A stretch of 64,000 bases of DNA from assembly GCA_040285745.1 (NCBI GenBank), contig JAUFOR010000008.1, positions 496,001-560,000 on the forward strand, in the 5' to 3' direction. The DNA is from Barthelona sp. PCE. Its lineage: Eukaryota; Metamonada: BaSk clade. The translations under genes were made by a program, and so were the position numbers. The notes under the pieces are model-generated. The model had not been told where the DNA came from. It saw only the letters and a program-made list of their open reading frames with translations, and made no database searches. This document shows positions 18,744-27,480 of this stretch, piece after piece; the first letter of the stretch is position 1; every line of letters starts with the position of its first letter.

Positions 18744-20414
18744 ATGAAAAATGTTGAAAGAAACTCGATTGAGGCACGATTGTTCGGGAAAAAGAAACAG
18801 CGGAAGAAATTGAAAAATGCTCCAGCACGTATGGACGGTTTAGAGATGACTCGTGTGCGACTCACAGCTCAAAACAGGATTTTGATGACCCAGCTGCAGG
18901 AAGAAAGAAGCCAAGACGTAAAGCCATTACAAAACATTTCGAATGAGATAAATCTTCGTAATGACCTCGAACAGGAGATTGTTGAGCTCAGACTGAAATA
19001 TGAGTCCATACTTGAAGAGAACAAACTGTTGGGGAACATCAAACAGAACCTGCAAAGACATGAAAGAGAACTTCACAAATCAATCATGAGCGGTGATACA
19101 GTAATGGATCATGAACACAGCCTGAAGGTGAACATCAACCATTTAGAGAACAGATTAGAGACGGTGAACCAAGCAATCAATGTTAACGAGAAGTTGCACA
19201 GGAATTTGGAACATGAGATAGGTATCAATATTAATGAATCAAAAGAATCTAATGAACGATTACATGATTTAGAAGTTGAGATCCAGGACATTAATATGAA
19301 GATACAAAAGTTAAATACATATATTCAAGAAAAATCATTAAGTATTCAAAATAGTCAAATGGAATTGGCAAGTTTAAGTTCCCAATTCGCTCGAGAAAAG
19401 AAGAATTTCCTAAATGAAATTAATGAATTGAAGCGATTAATTAATAGTGATATAAAATGGCAAGAAGTTCGAGTCAAGAGTTTTGGTAATATCAAAACTG
19501 ACAAAAGTGTCTTCAAAGATCTTAAATTCATTCTTGAGTGTTTACAGAGTAAGAATGACGGAACTGTATCAAGTGGACAGTTAAACACTAACCAATCGAA
19601 GGAGATGAATAATGAATTGGAAGATTTTGTAGTCAAGGTATTAAGTTCTGCAGATATTTCTACAACAACGTTAGAGTCCATGATTGAGCTCATTAAAAAT
19701 CTGATTGATCATAAGATCAACTATACACAGCTTAAAAATGAACTTTCTCAGTATAAAAAGGCTGCAACAACAGCTGATAGTATAACAGGTGTTAAGTTAG
19801 CTCATGTTGTAGAAACAAAACTTAATTATGCCAAAGATAACCTTGAACGTATTCAATTTAATATATTGAAAGGTAGAAATCTTACAAAGATTTTATACAA
19901 AAACTTACATAATTTAACAACTTTACTTAATCTAAAAAATATTGAATTTTTAGATTTCAATTATTTTGATCAAAATCAAGAGCTTGAGGATGAGATGGAT
20001 TCAGTTTCAAGAAATAGTATGTTGAGCATGCATAAATTCTCAAAGGAACGGTATAAAACAGAATTTTTCCTTAGAAAAAGATATGATTCTGTTAAGAAAC
20101 TCCTTGTTGGGATTGAAAATAATGTCACAAAGCTTTGTAATGCATCTTCAACAGAAGAAGATATTTTACTGCAAGGTGGCAAAGAAAAACGAAAGTTTTC
20201 CATAGAGATTACTGATAAAACAAAGAAAGGAAAGCTTATTCTTGCAGAAAAGTATCTGGATGATTATAAGCTGCGTAAGTTAAACACTAATTACAATCAG
20301 AGTAACATTGATGGTTCCATAATACCTGTACCAAGAAAACAAATCATCAATTCGACAATCAATAAGCTTAAGAAGAAGGAAAGAGACCTCATAAAGAAGA
20401 AAAAAGGATTGTGA
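18744..20414 (+). CDS. Coiled-coil protein, possibly axonemal or centrosomal
   Basis: 556 aa, basic at the start (EARLFGKKKQRKKLKNAP), then almost continuous heptad-rich coiled coil from about residue 30 to 235, a more globular helical middle, and a second helical part ending in a lysine-rich tail (KKKERDLIKKKKGL). The layout (long coiled coil, helical middle with a 'ITGVK' segment, basic end) recalls outer-arm dynein docking-complex proteins such as CCDC114/ODA1, but no diagnostic motif is secure. The first ATG is at 18744; the GTG just before it is ignored. Its stop codon lies 3 bp from the stop of the small gene on the opposite strand. Confidence 0.7.
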   Translation: MKNVERNSIEARLFGKKKQRKKLKNAPARMDGLEMTRVRLTAQNRILMTQLQEERSQDVKPLQNISNEINLRNDLEQEIVELRLKYESILEENKLLGNIKQNLQRHERELHKSIMSGDTVMDHEHSLKVNINHLENRLETVNQAINVNEKLHRNLEHEIGININESKESNERLHDLEVEIQDINMKIQKLNTYIQEKSLSIQNSQMELASLSSQFAREKKNFLNEINELKRLINSDIKWQEVRVKSFGNIKTDKSVFKDLKFILECLQSKNDGTVSSGQLNTNQSKEMNNELEDFVVKVLSSADISTTTLESMIELIKNLIDHKINYTQLKNELSQYKKAATTADSITGVKLAHVVETKLNYAKDNLERIQFNILKGRNLTKILYKNLHNLTTLLNLKNIEFLDFNYFDQNQELEDEMDSVSRNSMLSMHKFSKERYKTEFFLRKRYDSVKKLLVGIENNVTKLCNASSTEEDILLQGGKEKRKFSIEITDKTKKGKLILAEKYLDDYKLRKLNTNYNQSNIDGSIIPVPRKQIINSTINKLKKKERDLIKKKKGL

Positions 20415-20417
20415 TAA

Positions 20418-20828
20418 TCATTCTAAAGCTTCTTTCAAATCTTCAATACCTTGTTGAATTTCTGCTTTTTTCGCTTTTTCTAGTTCAACTAGATTACTAC
20501 GCGCTTCAAGAAGTCGCAAGTTCTGGATATGGTCCTCGGTCTGCATGATAGATCCTCTTAGATCCAATAAAACATCATTAATATCAGTTAATCGTTGATC
20601 ATTCAACTCACTCTTTAATACACTGCTACTAGTCAATCGCAAAACACGGAGAAAGTTGCGGATATGCTCGTTCTTAACTGCCCTGATTCCCTCAAGTGGA
20701 TTTTCCTCGATTACTTTCTCAGAAAACCCTGAAACTTTTTTTTCTGGTAAAATCGCTGGTGCTTCATCAGGTACATCTTCGGGGATCTTCGGAAATAAAT
20801 CAAAACTGTTGAAAGCAGAGATATCCAT
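20418..20828 (-). CDS. Small coiled-coil protein, unknown
   Basis: 136 aa. The N-terminal 45 residues are proline- and acid-rich and probably disordered (FPKIPEDVPDEAPAILPEKK). The rest is predicted helix, with a C-terminal coiled coil of about 70 residues (ILLDLRGS-type heptads to the end). No signal peptide or membrane segment. Size and shape suit a small subunit of a larger complex (kinetochore, BLOC or flagellar type), but none can be named. ATG at 20828 is the first in the frame. Its start lies 50 bp from the CPSF100 start on the other strand and its stop 3 bp from the coiled-coil gene stop. Confidence 0.6.
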   Translation of the reverse strand: MDISAFNSFDLFPKIPEDVPDEAPAILPEKKVSGFSEKVIEENPLEGIRAVKNEHIRNFLRVLRLTSSSVLKSELNDQRLTDINDVLLDLRGSIMQTEDHIQNLRLLEARSNLVELEKAKKAEIQQGIEDLKEALE

Positions 20829-20878
20829 GTAATAAAAGAAGGAGAAAAAATGGCTACGACTTAACTATCCCTTTTCAC
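20829..20878. promoter_or_regulatory. Shared divergent promoter, 50 bp
   Basis: Only 50 bp separate the start codons of the small coiled-coil gene and CPSF100. Both promoters and 5' leaders must fit here or extend into the coding regions. The interval contains a purine run (gaaggagaaaaaa) but no motif I can name. Inference from gene arrangement only. Confidence 0.4.
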
Positions 20879-23149
20879 ATGGAGTCCATTGTTTCAAACA
20901 ATGAGCAAACGACTCCGGGCATCCCTACAGTCAGTGCAAACAACTGCCAAGTAGAAGTATTGTATTCTGCTGGTGGTATGCCACAATCACTGTTACTTTC
21001 CTTTGACAATATTACTCTGATGCTCGACTGCGGGTGGACATACGATTTTTCAACACAGTGTTTTGGGAACGACGACTTTAATCAAAAGATTTCTAAAGTT
21101 GATGCAGTTCTCATTACTGAAGGAAGTTTCCAACGATGTGGTGCGCTCCCATATCTTGTTCAGACATTTCTGGGGGATCAGGTCCCAGTTTATATGACAG
21201 AGATTGCTCGTGATTTTGCACTTCTTCACATAAAGGATACTTTCCTCAACCACAGGTTATCGCAGGACATCAACTTATTGTCGCTGTCCGATGTTGACAA
21301 AGTGTTCATGCACCAGGTGCGGCCGTTCGTTTTTCTTTCAGACATTAGAATTTCCAATCTGATGGGCGATGAGTTGCTTCGAGTTGTTGCACGTAGGAGC
21401 GGTACCCTTGTTGGCAGTTGTTATTACCTAATAAGTAGACTTAACTCGAGAACAGCGACAGGAGAACTTGAAAACGATATTCTTTACTCTTCTGAACTCA
21501 ACATCCGTTCAAGCTCGTTTTTGGAGAGTCTCGATCTACCCCGTAACGTGACACCGCGTTATCTCATCACTCTGATGCGCGTCCCCCCTGTGGTAACCAA
21601 AACAGGGCGACTCTGTCTGGATCGCGACGCAAAGAACAAGCCGATCAGAAAGATTCTGTTGACAAGCAAAGCCCGCAGGCACACGTTGCAACAGACGCTC
21701 CGTAAGCTATTGAAGAGAGCAAAGAACAACACTGTTGATCCTGGTAATATCTTGATTCCTACGTCCACGTACGGTGTGTCAATGGAAGTTATTTTGGCGC
21801 TGGAGAGTGTATACGAGGCCAGAAAGGAGAAGCGTGGTGTGGTATACCCGTGGAAGGTCTTTTACGTTTCCCCATTGGCCAGAAATATTTTGAGTCTAGC
21901 GCAACGGTGCACAAACTGGTATGGTAAACCTGTAACAACCGCATTATTCAACAACCTTGAGACGAGTGTTGGCACGAAATCGTTGAACCCATTTGATCTT
22001 GATCACATAACTTTGGAGATGGATTTTGAAAATGTTCTGAACTACACTGGACCAAAAATTATTATTGGTGGTGATAAGGACCTGAGTTCAACGCCTGCGC
22101 GATGGATATTTGAGTCTGTTGCTAGATCTCGCAATAATCAGATCTTGTTGGTTGAACAGCCCAATAGTAATAGTCTTAGCGAGTACTTGTTACAGACTCT
22201 TTACACAAGCAAGACGGTACAAACTCAAGTGAGGAAGAAGGTTGTGCTTGGTGATAGAGAGGCAGTTGAAGTCCGCGAGGAAGTTGCACGTATGGAAACA
22301 GTTGATATTGAGAAGGATGATGAGACCACTACAAAACTAATGAAGAGAATTGAGACATGTTGTATTGATCGCTTTGACAGCTCTACTTTCTCACGTCTCC
22401 CTCCCCCGAAATTGCAAGCGCTTGACTGGACGGGTTTCGATTTCGATCACAATATTATTGGTTGCTTGGAACCTAAGACGGAGGAGTATGAGGACATTAG
22501 TGTCTTTGACGAATCCATCGAAGAAAAGACTGTCTTCCAGTACACATCACGTACAGAGGACATACTCGTACGATGCAAGATTGGGTGTATTCCATTCGAT
22601 GCTGCGTTCACGTGCGAGGATTTGATACATTTGGTCAAGGCAGCTTCCGTCAGGAATACAATTGTTTATGGCCCCACCCCTGCTGTGAATCAGGTCGTTT
22701 CAGTTGGCAGGAAGGCCGGTATTACCGCTCTGAAGCCCGGCACACCGCATCAGCTGGTGCTCCCACTTGAAGTCATCCCCTCTCATATGAGCTCAGAGAG
22801 CTCGAAAGCTCTTCACATGGAGGACATTGGTGGATCAGTGGAGATCGCCTCTGCTTTCGCTGGGCTCTCAATTGACCCCATGACTCGTGAAGAAGTGCTT
22901 GAGAAAAAAGATCGCATAGCGCCAAGAAGTCTTTCCTTATTACCGCATCAGTACAAGCCCCTCCCATTGCTAGCTCAGACCCTTAAGGGGGCAGGCTACA
23001 ACGTCATTGGTCCATTTAATGGTACAATAACAGTTAACGGTTGTGTTATGATCAAGAAGAAGAAGAATACATTTACGTTATCTGGTTTACTAAATAGAGA
23101 GTATTCTCTCATCATAAATGAAATTAGGAATATCGTACTGCGTGCTTAA
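20879..23149 (+). CDS. CPSF2: CPSF2 (CPSF100), non-catalytic mRNA 3'-end processing subunit
   Basis: 756 aa, the family's usual size. The metallo-beta-lactamase/beta-CASP fold is evident: VEVLYSAGGMPQSLLLSFDN then LMLDCGW (motif 1), and a beta-CASP region around residues 280-450 (NILIPTSTYGVSMEVILALE; PKIIIGGDKDLSSTPARWI). The zinc-binding HxHxDH motif is absent: the aligned position reads ITEGSFQRCGALPYL where active CPSF73 has a histidine cluster. This is the normal condition of CPSF100, which is the inactive partner of the CPSF73 endonuclease in the cleavage module. The C-terminal domain ends with a short basic motif KKKKNTFTLSG. The gene converges on a RasGAP gene, 4 bp between stops. Confidence 0.92.
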   Translation: MESIVSNNEQTTPGIPTVSANNCQVEVLYSAGGMPQSLLLSFDNITLMLDCGWTYDFSTQCFGNDDFNQKISKVDAVLITEGSFQRCGALPYLVQTFLGDQVPVYMTEIARDFALLHIKDTFLNHRLSQDINLLSLSDVDKVFMHQVRPFVFLSDIRISNLMGDELLRVVARRSGTLVGSCYYLISRLNSRTATGELENDILYSSELNIRSSSFLESLDLPRNVTPRYLITLMRVPPVVTKTGRLCLDRDAKNKPIRKILLTSKARRHTLQQTLRKLLKRAKNNTVDPGNILIPTSTYGVSMEVILALESVYEARKEKRGVVYPWKVFYVSPLARNILSLAQRCTNWYGKPVTTALFNNLETSVGTKSLNPFDLDHITLEMDFENVLNYTGPKIIIGGDKDLSSTPARWIFESVARSRNNQILLVEQPNSNSLSEYLLQTLYTSKTVQTQVRKKVVLGDREAVEVREEVARMETVDIEKDDETTTKLMKRIETCCIDRFDSSTFSRLPPPKLQALDWTGFDFDHNIIGCLEPKTEEYEDISVFDESIEEKTVFQYTSRTEDILVRCKIGCIPFDAAFTCEDLIHLVKAASVRNTIVYGPTPAVNQVVSVGRKAGITALKPGTPHQLVLPLEVIPSHMSSESSKALHMEDIGGSVEIASAFAGLSIDPMTREEVLEKKDRIAPRSLSLLPHQYKPLPLLAQTLKGAGYNVIGPFNGTITVNGCVMIKKKKNTFTLSGLLNREYSLIINEIRNIVLRA

Positions 23150-23153
23150 TATC

Positions 23154-25775
23154 CTAAGACTCAATAAACTCTAACGGAATTGTTTGCGATTGTGAGTTTT
23201 GCGAATTTTCAGACATTGAGTCCATACCGGAATCGAAATCAGCAACCATCAACAGGTCTTGATTGAAGGGAGAGTTCGTGTTACCCGGTCGTGCAACCAA
23301 AAACTTCAACTGAGAATCGGAAACATTATAACGAACACTATCTCTAGCACTTTTCTCAACTTCCAACTCGATCTCCATGGAGGGGACAGAAAACATTGAA
23401 CGGCTCTTGATCTTATGTTTCACGAGTGGTGATCGGAGTGGATTAACCACTTCTTCGAAACGTTCTTCTGAGTTCTGAGTGTTAAACTGCTCCAGCAACT
23501 CAGACACGTCCTCGAACTGTTGGTTCTTCTCACAGTCCCGCACATACTCCATTGACCGAATGATATACTGTACAACGTGGACTGCGTTGTCATTGTACAT
23601 CACAACAGGATCACCGGACTTCTTTCTGATTGTTATCATCCTGTCATCACAGTCTATGTTCATGATGGCAACGAACGGGATCTCGTCAAGGACTCTCTTT
23701 TTCTTAACAAATAATACAGAATTCAAAGTAACAATCATGTGAGACATCTGACGCATGCCCTTCCTGATTGATACTTCCTCAAACAGCTCAACCTCGGCGA
23801 CAAAGTTGCGCCTTGATGCGTCCAGGATCGTCTCGATAAATTTCGTTCTGTCCAAGAAGCTGTCCAAGACAATCTCAATGTTCGACTCATTAGGAAGCAT
23901 CAAATCTTCAACATCGAGTTCCGTATCCGCGTTGAGCTGCAGTATCAGCCTCTTGGGGAACGAATTATCAAGAATAATTTGCTGAATCCCACTCAGTGAT
24001 AAAGTAAACTCAAAACGGTTTTGTGAAAAGAATACCAGTGCATCAGTCACAAATCTAATCAAAAACTTGCGTGACTTGAGCTCTCCTCTGCTGATGGAAA
24101 CAGATACGCCTCGTTCCTTGTGATCAGACTGCTTGGTTTCAATAGGGATATCGAGACCAGAATCCGTCACATAAGACAGCGCTTGGCGCCATTCCTTGAA
24201 TATGCGCACGCTCTTGTACAGCGATCTGCGCATCATAGGCTTGAGTACGTTCAAAACAGCTGAAGTGTAGTATGGTGCGAGTAAAAAGATACACTGGAGA
24301 TGTACTTCAATGGATTTGTGAAAGTTTTTAATGCAAAACGCCAGTGTTTGGAGCAAGGCAATTGATGATTCAGATGTAATGTTAAGTAAGGATTCTGCAA
24401 AACATAAGTCTGCAAAGAGCGCCCAGTTGACCGTCTCAACCCCTTTTGTTGTCAAAACCTTATGAATATACAGTGCGATGTCCTCAATTGAATACGAGGA
24501 AACAATGTCAAAGAATCTTGTGCCAATAAAGAAAAAAATTAAATTTCCTTGGCGGTCGCGACTCTCTGTGCAATAAAAAAACTTTGATTGATCAAGAGCA
24601 TTCGCTATCATACCATTGATCTGCACATTCTCCACATCAACATCAGCTGTGTCTTGCAGTTCCTGTGTCAATGTATTGCTGATCGATTTTTTGGCCTTCT
24701 TCCTCTGGAAATCCACGTGTAAGTCGTTGTCTGGGGGCGCACCGAGGCGCTTATAGAAGTCTATAGACTCGAACGTTCCACCTAAACTTACAATGGAGTG
24801 AGAAAACCCGTGTGATACCGAAGAGTGTGTATCAACGTAAATGCTGATGTCTGCTCTCTTATCAATGAAATAGTTCCACATATCTAGCAGCCTTCGTTCG
24901 TCGTACTCCTGTGCGGGGAACGCGACAATGGAGTCGCACGGGGTTGCACTAATATCGATACACAACGTTAATAGCCAGTCGTCTATCTGGGGCAGAGCAT
25001 AGTCAATGAACCCGTTGAGAGGGGCAAGATCAGGTTCTTTCATACCAAATCTAGAGTGGTTGGAAGTTTTCTGCAACACCTTGGAAATTAGCACAAAATT
25101 GTTCTTGATTGGTTTTGTGAACTCACGAATACGCTCTGGGAATAGAAGCATGGGTGCTGCAATCATGGGGTTGATGAAACGAAGGAAAAGAAGGCCGCCA
25201 ATCATTCTTGAAGGATCCTTAATGTCAAAATTCTCACAGGACAACAAACAGACACCGGCCAGTACCCTAATGGATATGGGCATGCGGGAGATTGACTCTG
25301 ACGAGATCAATCGGCCCAGAAACGTGTTGACGATCTTTTCAAACTGACGTACCCTCGCATCAACAACAATTCTGTATTCTTTCTCGCTGTTAGAGGTGAT
25401 CTTGTGGCGGTTGAGTGTGAAGTTATAATCATTACTGAGCATATCCTCAACAAGCGGAGTCATCAACCACTTCAGGTACTCCTCGCCTTCTCTTCTGAGA
25501 AACTCGCAAAGAACATATGATGCCGTTGTGTTTTCACGGAGAATAACATTGGGGTTCTCACTGCGTTCTATTTCAGCAAACAGAATTGCTGACAAGAGAA
25601 CTTGGCTATGATCGTTCACATCGCCGATATGAAGAAGAATGTCGGCTATTCGCTTTCTATTGAGATAGTCGTTCAAACTGCCAAGGCCCTGGACCCAACG
25701 AATATCCGTAAGAAGCTTTGAAATCAAAAGGTTGATTTGATCGCTAAACAGAAGCAGTTTATGCGATTCAGACAT
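23154..25775 (-). CDS. RasGAP with Sec14-like and PH-like domains (neurofibromin-type layout)
   Basis: 873 aa. The RasGAP domain spans about residues 30-310: arginine finger Arg80 in VILRENTTASYVL, and the FLR block GGLLFLRFINPMIAAP at 193-208. Both match active RasGAPs, so stimulation of Ras-type GTP hydrolysis is expected. Residues about 395-530 look like a Sec14/CRAL-TRIO-type lipid-binding fold, and about 565-745 contain two PH-like repeats, followed by a Ser-rich tail. RasGAP followed by Sec14 and PH is the core order of neurofibromin. A second gene of the same layout lies at 27481-30057 on the other strand. ATG 25775 is the first Met and matches a soluble N-terminus. Confidence 0.85.
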   Translation of the reverse strand: MSESHKLLLFSDQINLLISKLLTDIRWVQGLGSLNDYLNRKRIADILLHIGDVNDHSQVLLSAILFAEIERSENPNVILRENTTASYVLCEFLRREGEEYLKWLMTPLVEDMLSNDYNFTLNRHKITSNSEKEYRIVVDARVRQFEKIVNTFLGRLISSESISRMPISIRVLAGVCLLSCENFDIKDPSRMIGGLLFLRFINPMIAAPMLLFPERIREFTKPIKNNFVLISKVLQKTSNHSRFGMKEPDLAPLNGFIDYALPQIDDWLLTLCIDISATPCDSIVAFPAQEYDERRLLDMWNYFIDKRADISIYVDTHSSVSHGFSHSIVSLGGTFESIDFYKRLGAPPDNDLHVDFQRKKAKKSISNTLTQELQDTADVDVENVQINGMIANALDQSKFFYCTESRDRQGNLIFFFIGTRFFDIVSSYSIEDIALYIHKVLTTKGVETVNWALFADLCFAESLLNITSESSIALLQTLAFCIKNFHKSIEVHLQCIFLLAPYYTSAVLNVLKPMMRRSLYKSVRIFKEWRQALSYVTDSGLDIPIETKQSDHKERGVSVSISRGELKSRKFLIRFVTDALVFFSQNRFEFTLSLSGIQQIILDNSFPKRLILQLNADTELDVEDLMLPNESNIEIVLDSFLDRTKFIETILDASRRNFVAEVELFEEVSIRKGMRQMSHMIVTLNSVLFVKKKRVLDEIPFVAIMNIDCDDRMITIRKKSGDPVVMYNDNAVHVVQYIIRSMEYVRDCEKNQQFEDVSELLEQFNTQNSEERFEEVVNPLRSPLVKHKIKSRSMFSVPSMEIELEVEKSARDSVRYNVSDSQLKFLVARPGNTNSPFNQDLLMVADFDSGMDSMSENSQNSQSQTIPLEFIES

Positions 25776-25898
25776 GTAGAATCGGCGTGCCCTGTTGGTA
25801 AGTGTGGGAAAAGAGGGTGAAAAACAAAAACAAGTCGAGGTGGTTTGAATGAATGATACTCACTTTACAACCTTAATCACACAATTTAACCACTTTAA
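25776..25898. promoter_or_regulatory. Divergent promoter region, RasGAP / Lunapark
   Basis: 123 bp separate the two divergent start codons. The Lunapark-proximal part is AT-rich with a 'ttaatcacacaattt' stretch; nothing was recognised as a consensus element. Called on arrangement only. Confidence 0.35.
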
Positions 25899-26750
25899 AT
25901 GGGCTTTTTTAAACGGAAACACAAGTCTTTTCATATTCTTGAAGCCAAAGCAGCAAAAAGCAAAGAGAAGTTAGCTGTCTTTGAGGCTGAACTTGAATCT
26001 ATAAATGAGAAGGACTCTTCACCACCATTAATCCCGTATCTCGTGGTTGTCATGATATCAATCGCAATCTATAAAGGCGCACAATTGTTTATTCCAGTGA
26101 AACGTGTGTATTTACTATTGTTATTACCGTTTACTGGATTATATTACAAGTTACCCATATACATACACAATCGTCGCATCCATAAACTTCAAGATAAGAT
26201 ATATTCAGAACGAATGAACATGAAAAAGATCATTGCTTTACTAAAAGATGATGGTTTTGAAGAAAAACTTCAAATGATTGAGGAACTTGAACAAACAGCT
26301 ACTCCCATACGTACTAGATCACAGCCAGTTGCAAGGGAGGAGTGTGCTGATGCTGCAGATGAAGTCAAGGTGAAGAAAAATGGGATGATTAAAAATATGC
26401 TTGACAGAGTTGTTGATTCAGCAGTTGATTTTGAAAACGCCCATCCAATATTCACAACAGATGAGAGCGATGAAGAAATCTCTCACGAGACGAGTAAGCA
26501 AGAGGTGGAACCTAAGCAAGAGGTGGAATCCAAGCAAGAGGAAGAAGCTCACCAAGAAGCTGTTAAAGAAGCTGTTAAAGATGAAGAAGCTGTTAAAGAA
26601 GCTGTTAAAGATGAAGAAGCTGAAGAATCGACAGAGCTTCTGCGCCTCTTTTTAAAGAGTGTTATAGCTTCCAAAGAAGCCCTCACAGTTGATCTAGCGA
26701 GGGATATCCTTCATGGAATAGAGAATCTAGAAGCAGAAAATGATGGCTAA
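25899..26750 (+). CDS. Lunapark-like ER membrane-shaping protein
   Basis: 283 aa. The order is that of Lunapark, which stabilises three-way junctions of the tubular ER: short MGFF start, coiled coil (about 15-40), two closely spaced hydrophobic helices forming a hairpin (about 47-62 and 70-87), and a second coiled coil (about 93-135). Starting with MG suggests possible N-myristoylation, as in animal Lunapark. The C-terminal zinc ribbon (two CxxC pairs) of plant, yeast and animal homologues is missing. Instead there is an acidic low-complexity region with tandem repeats and a short helical end. The stop codon overlaps the stop codon of the convergent gene. Confidence 0.72.
   Translation: MGFFKRKHKSFHILEAKAAKSKEKLAVFEAELESINEKDSSPPLIPYLVVVMISIAIYKGAQLFIPVKRVYLLLLLPFTGLYYKLPIYIHNRRIHKLQDKIYSERMNMKKIIALLKDDGFEEKLQMIEELEQTATPIRTRSQPVAREECADAADEVKVKKNGMIKNMLDRVVDSAVDFENAHPIFTTDESDEEISHETSKQEVEPKQEVESKQEEEAHQEAVKEAVKDEEAVKEAVKDEEAEESTELLRLFLKSVIASKEALTVDLARDILHGIENLEAENDG
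26496..26618 (+). repeat. Short coding tandem repeats in the Lunapark-like gene
   Basis: Two repeat families lie back to back: an 18-bp unit (encoding KQEVEP/S) repeated about 2.5 times at 26496-26541, and a perfect 30-bp unit (encoding AVKEAVKDEE) repeated twice at 26559-26618. They lengthen an acidic linker and are likely variable between strains. Confidence 0.85.
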
Positions 26751-27232
26751 TCGTAAAACATTTGATCCTCTTCGTAAACTGCATCAGTATATTCTTCATT
26801 ATTGATATCTACATCATTTGTTTCGTCTTCATAATCCTCTTCCTCTGCCCCATCAATCATGTATGATTGTGTTTGACTAAACCTATTGTACTTCAACAAT
26901 TCTCCTGGGTACGGATATGGATATCCAGGCAGGTTATAAATAAATTGGAAATCAGATATGCCGACTGCTGAAAGGCTGAATGCTTTTCTATCATTCTCGT
27001 TTGGAAGAAAGAATTCATGATTGGGAGTATAAAAATCGTCAAAACCTTCGAATTTTTTTGTTTGTGTTCCTTTTTTGCTGTTCTCCATCTGTCTTTGTTG
27101 CTGTTTAAGTTTGTAATAGCCCGTATAGCATGGCAAACGCTTCATTTTCATATATTGTCTTGCAAAGAACATGTCTGCTTTGGGATCGACTCCACAAAGC
27201 CTCTTAAATGCATCTGGAAGCTCTGGGTTCAT
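26747..27232 (-). CDS. Unknown acidic-tailed protein
   Basis: 161 aa from the ATG at 27232 (a longer frame to 27295 has only TTG). The N-terminal half is basic and helical (FFARQYMKMKRLPCYTGYYK, then a glutamine-rich helix). The middle has aromatic and proline-rich motifs (YNLPGYPYPYPGELLKYN) and the C-terminal 35 residues are strongly acidic. There is no membrane segment. The alternation of a basic head, aromatic short motifs and an acidic tail suggests a nuclear or RNA-associated protein, but no family is recognised. Its TAG stop (26747-26749) overlaps the TAA stop of the Lunapark-like gene by two bases on the opposite strand. Confidence 0.6.
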   Translation of the reverse strand: MNPELPDAFKRLCGVDPKADMFFARQYMKMKRLPCYTGYYKLKQQQRQMENSKKGTQTKKFEGFDDFYTPNHEFFLPNENDRKAFSLSAVGISDFQFIYNLPGYPYPYPGELLKYNRFSQTQSYMIDGAEEEDYEDETNDVDINNEEYTDAVYEEDQMFYD

Positions 27233-27480
27233 TTTGAAAGTGTTAAAATTGGATAGAAAAAATTTAACAGCTGATTGAGAAAACGAAAATTTCAAGTGCT
27301 CATGAATGTTTGGGTGCTACACCCTACGATCACAGCCACAGCTTTCGTATACAAGTTCCAATATCCAGAGATAGCACACTAATAGTTTGCAGGCCTATAA
27401 CTGTTTGTTATTCAGGTGAGTTTTTCCCTATATCAGAACACAATTGAATCATATCAGAACAGACCGCTCAAAAAAGACTC

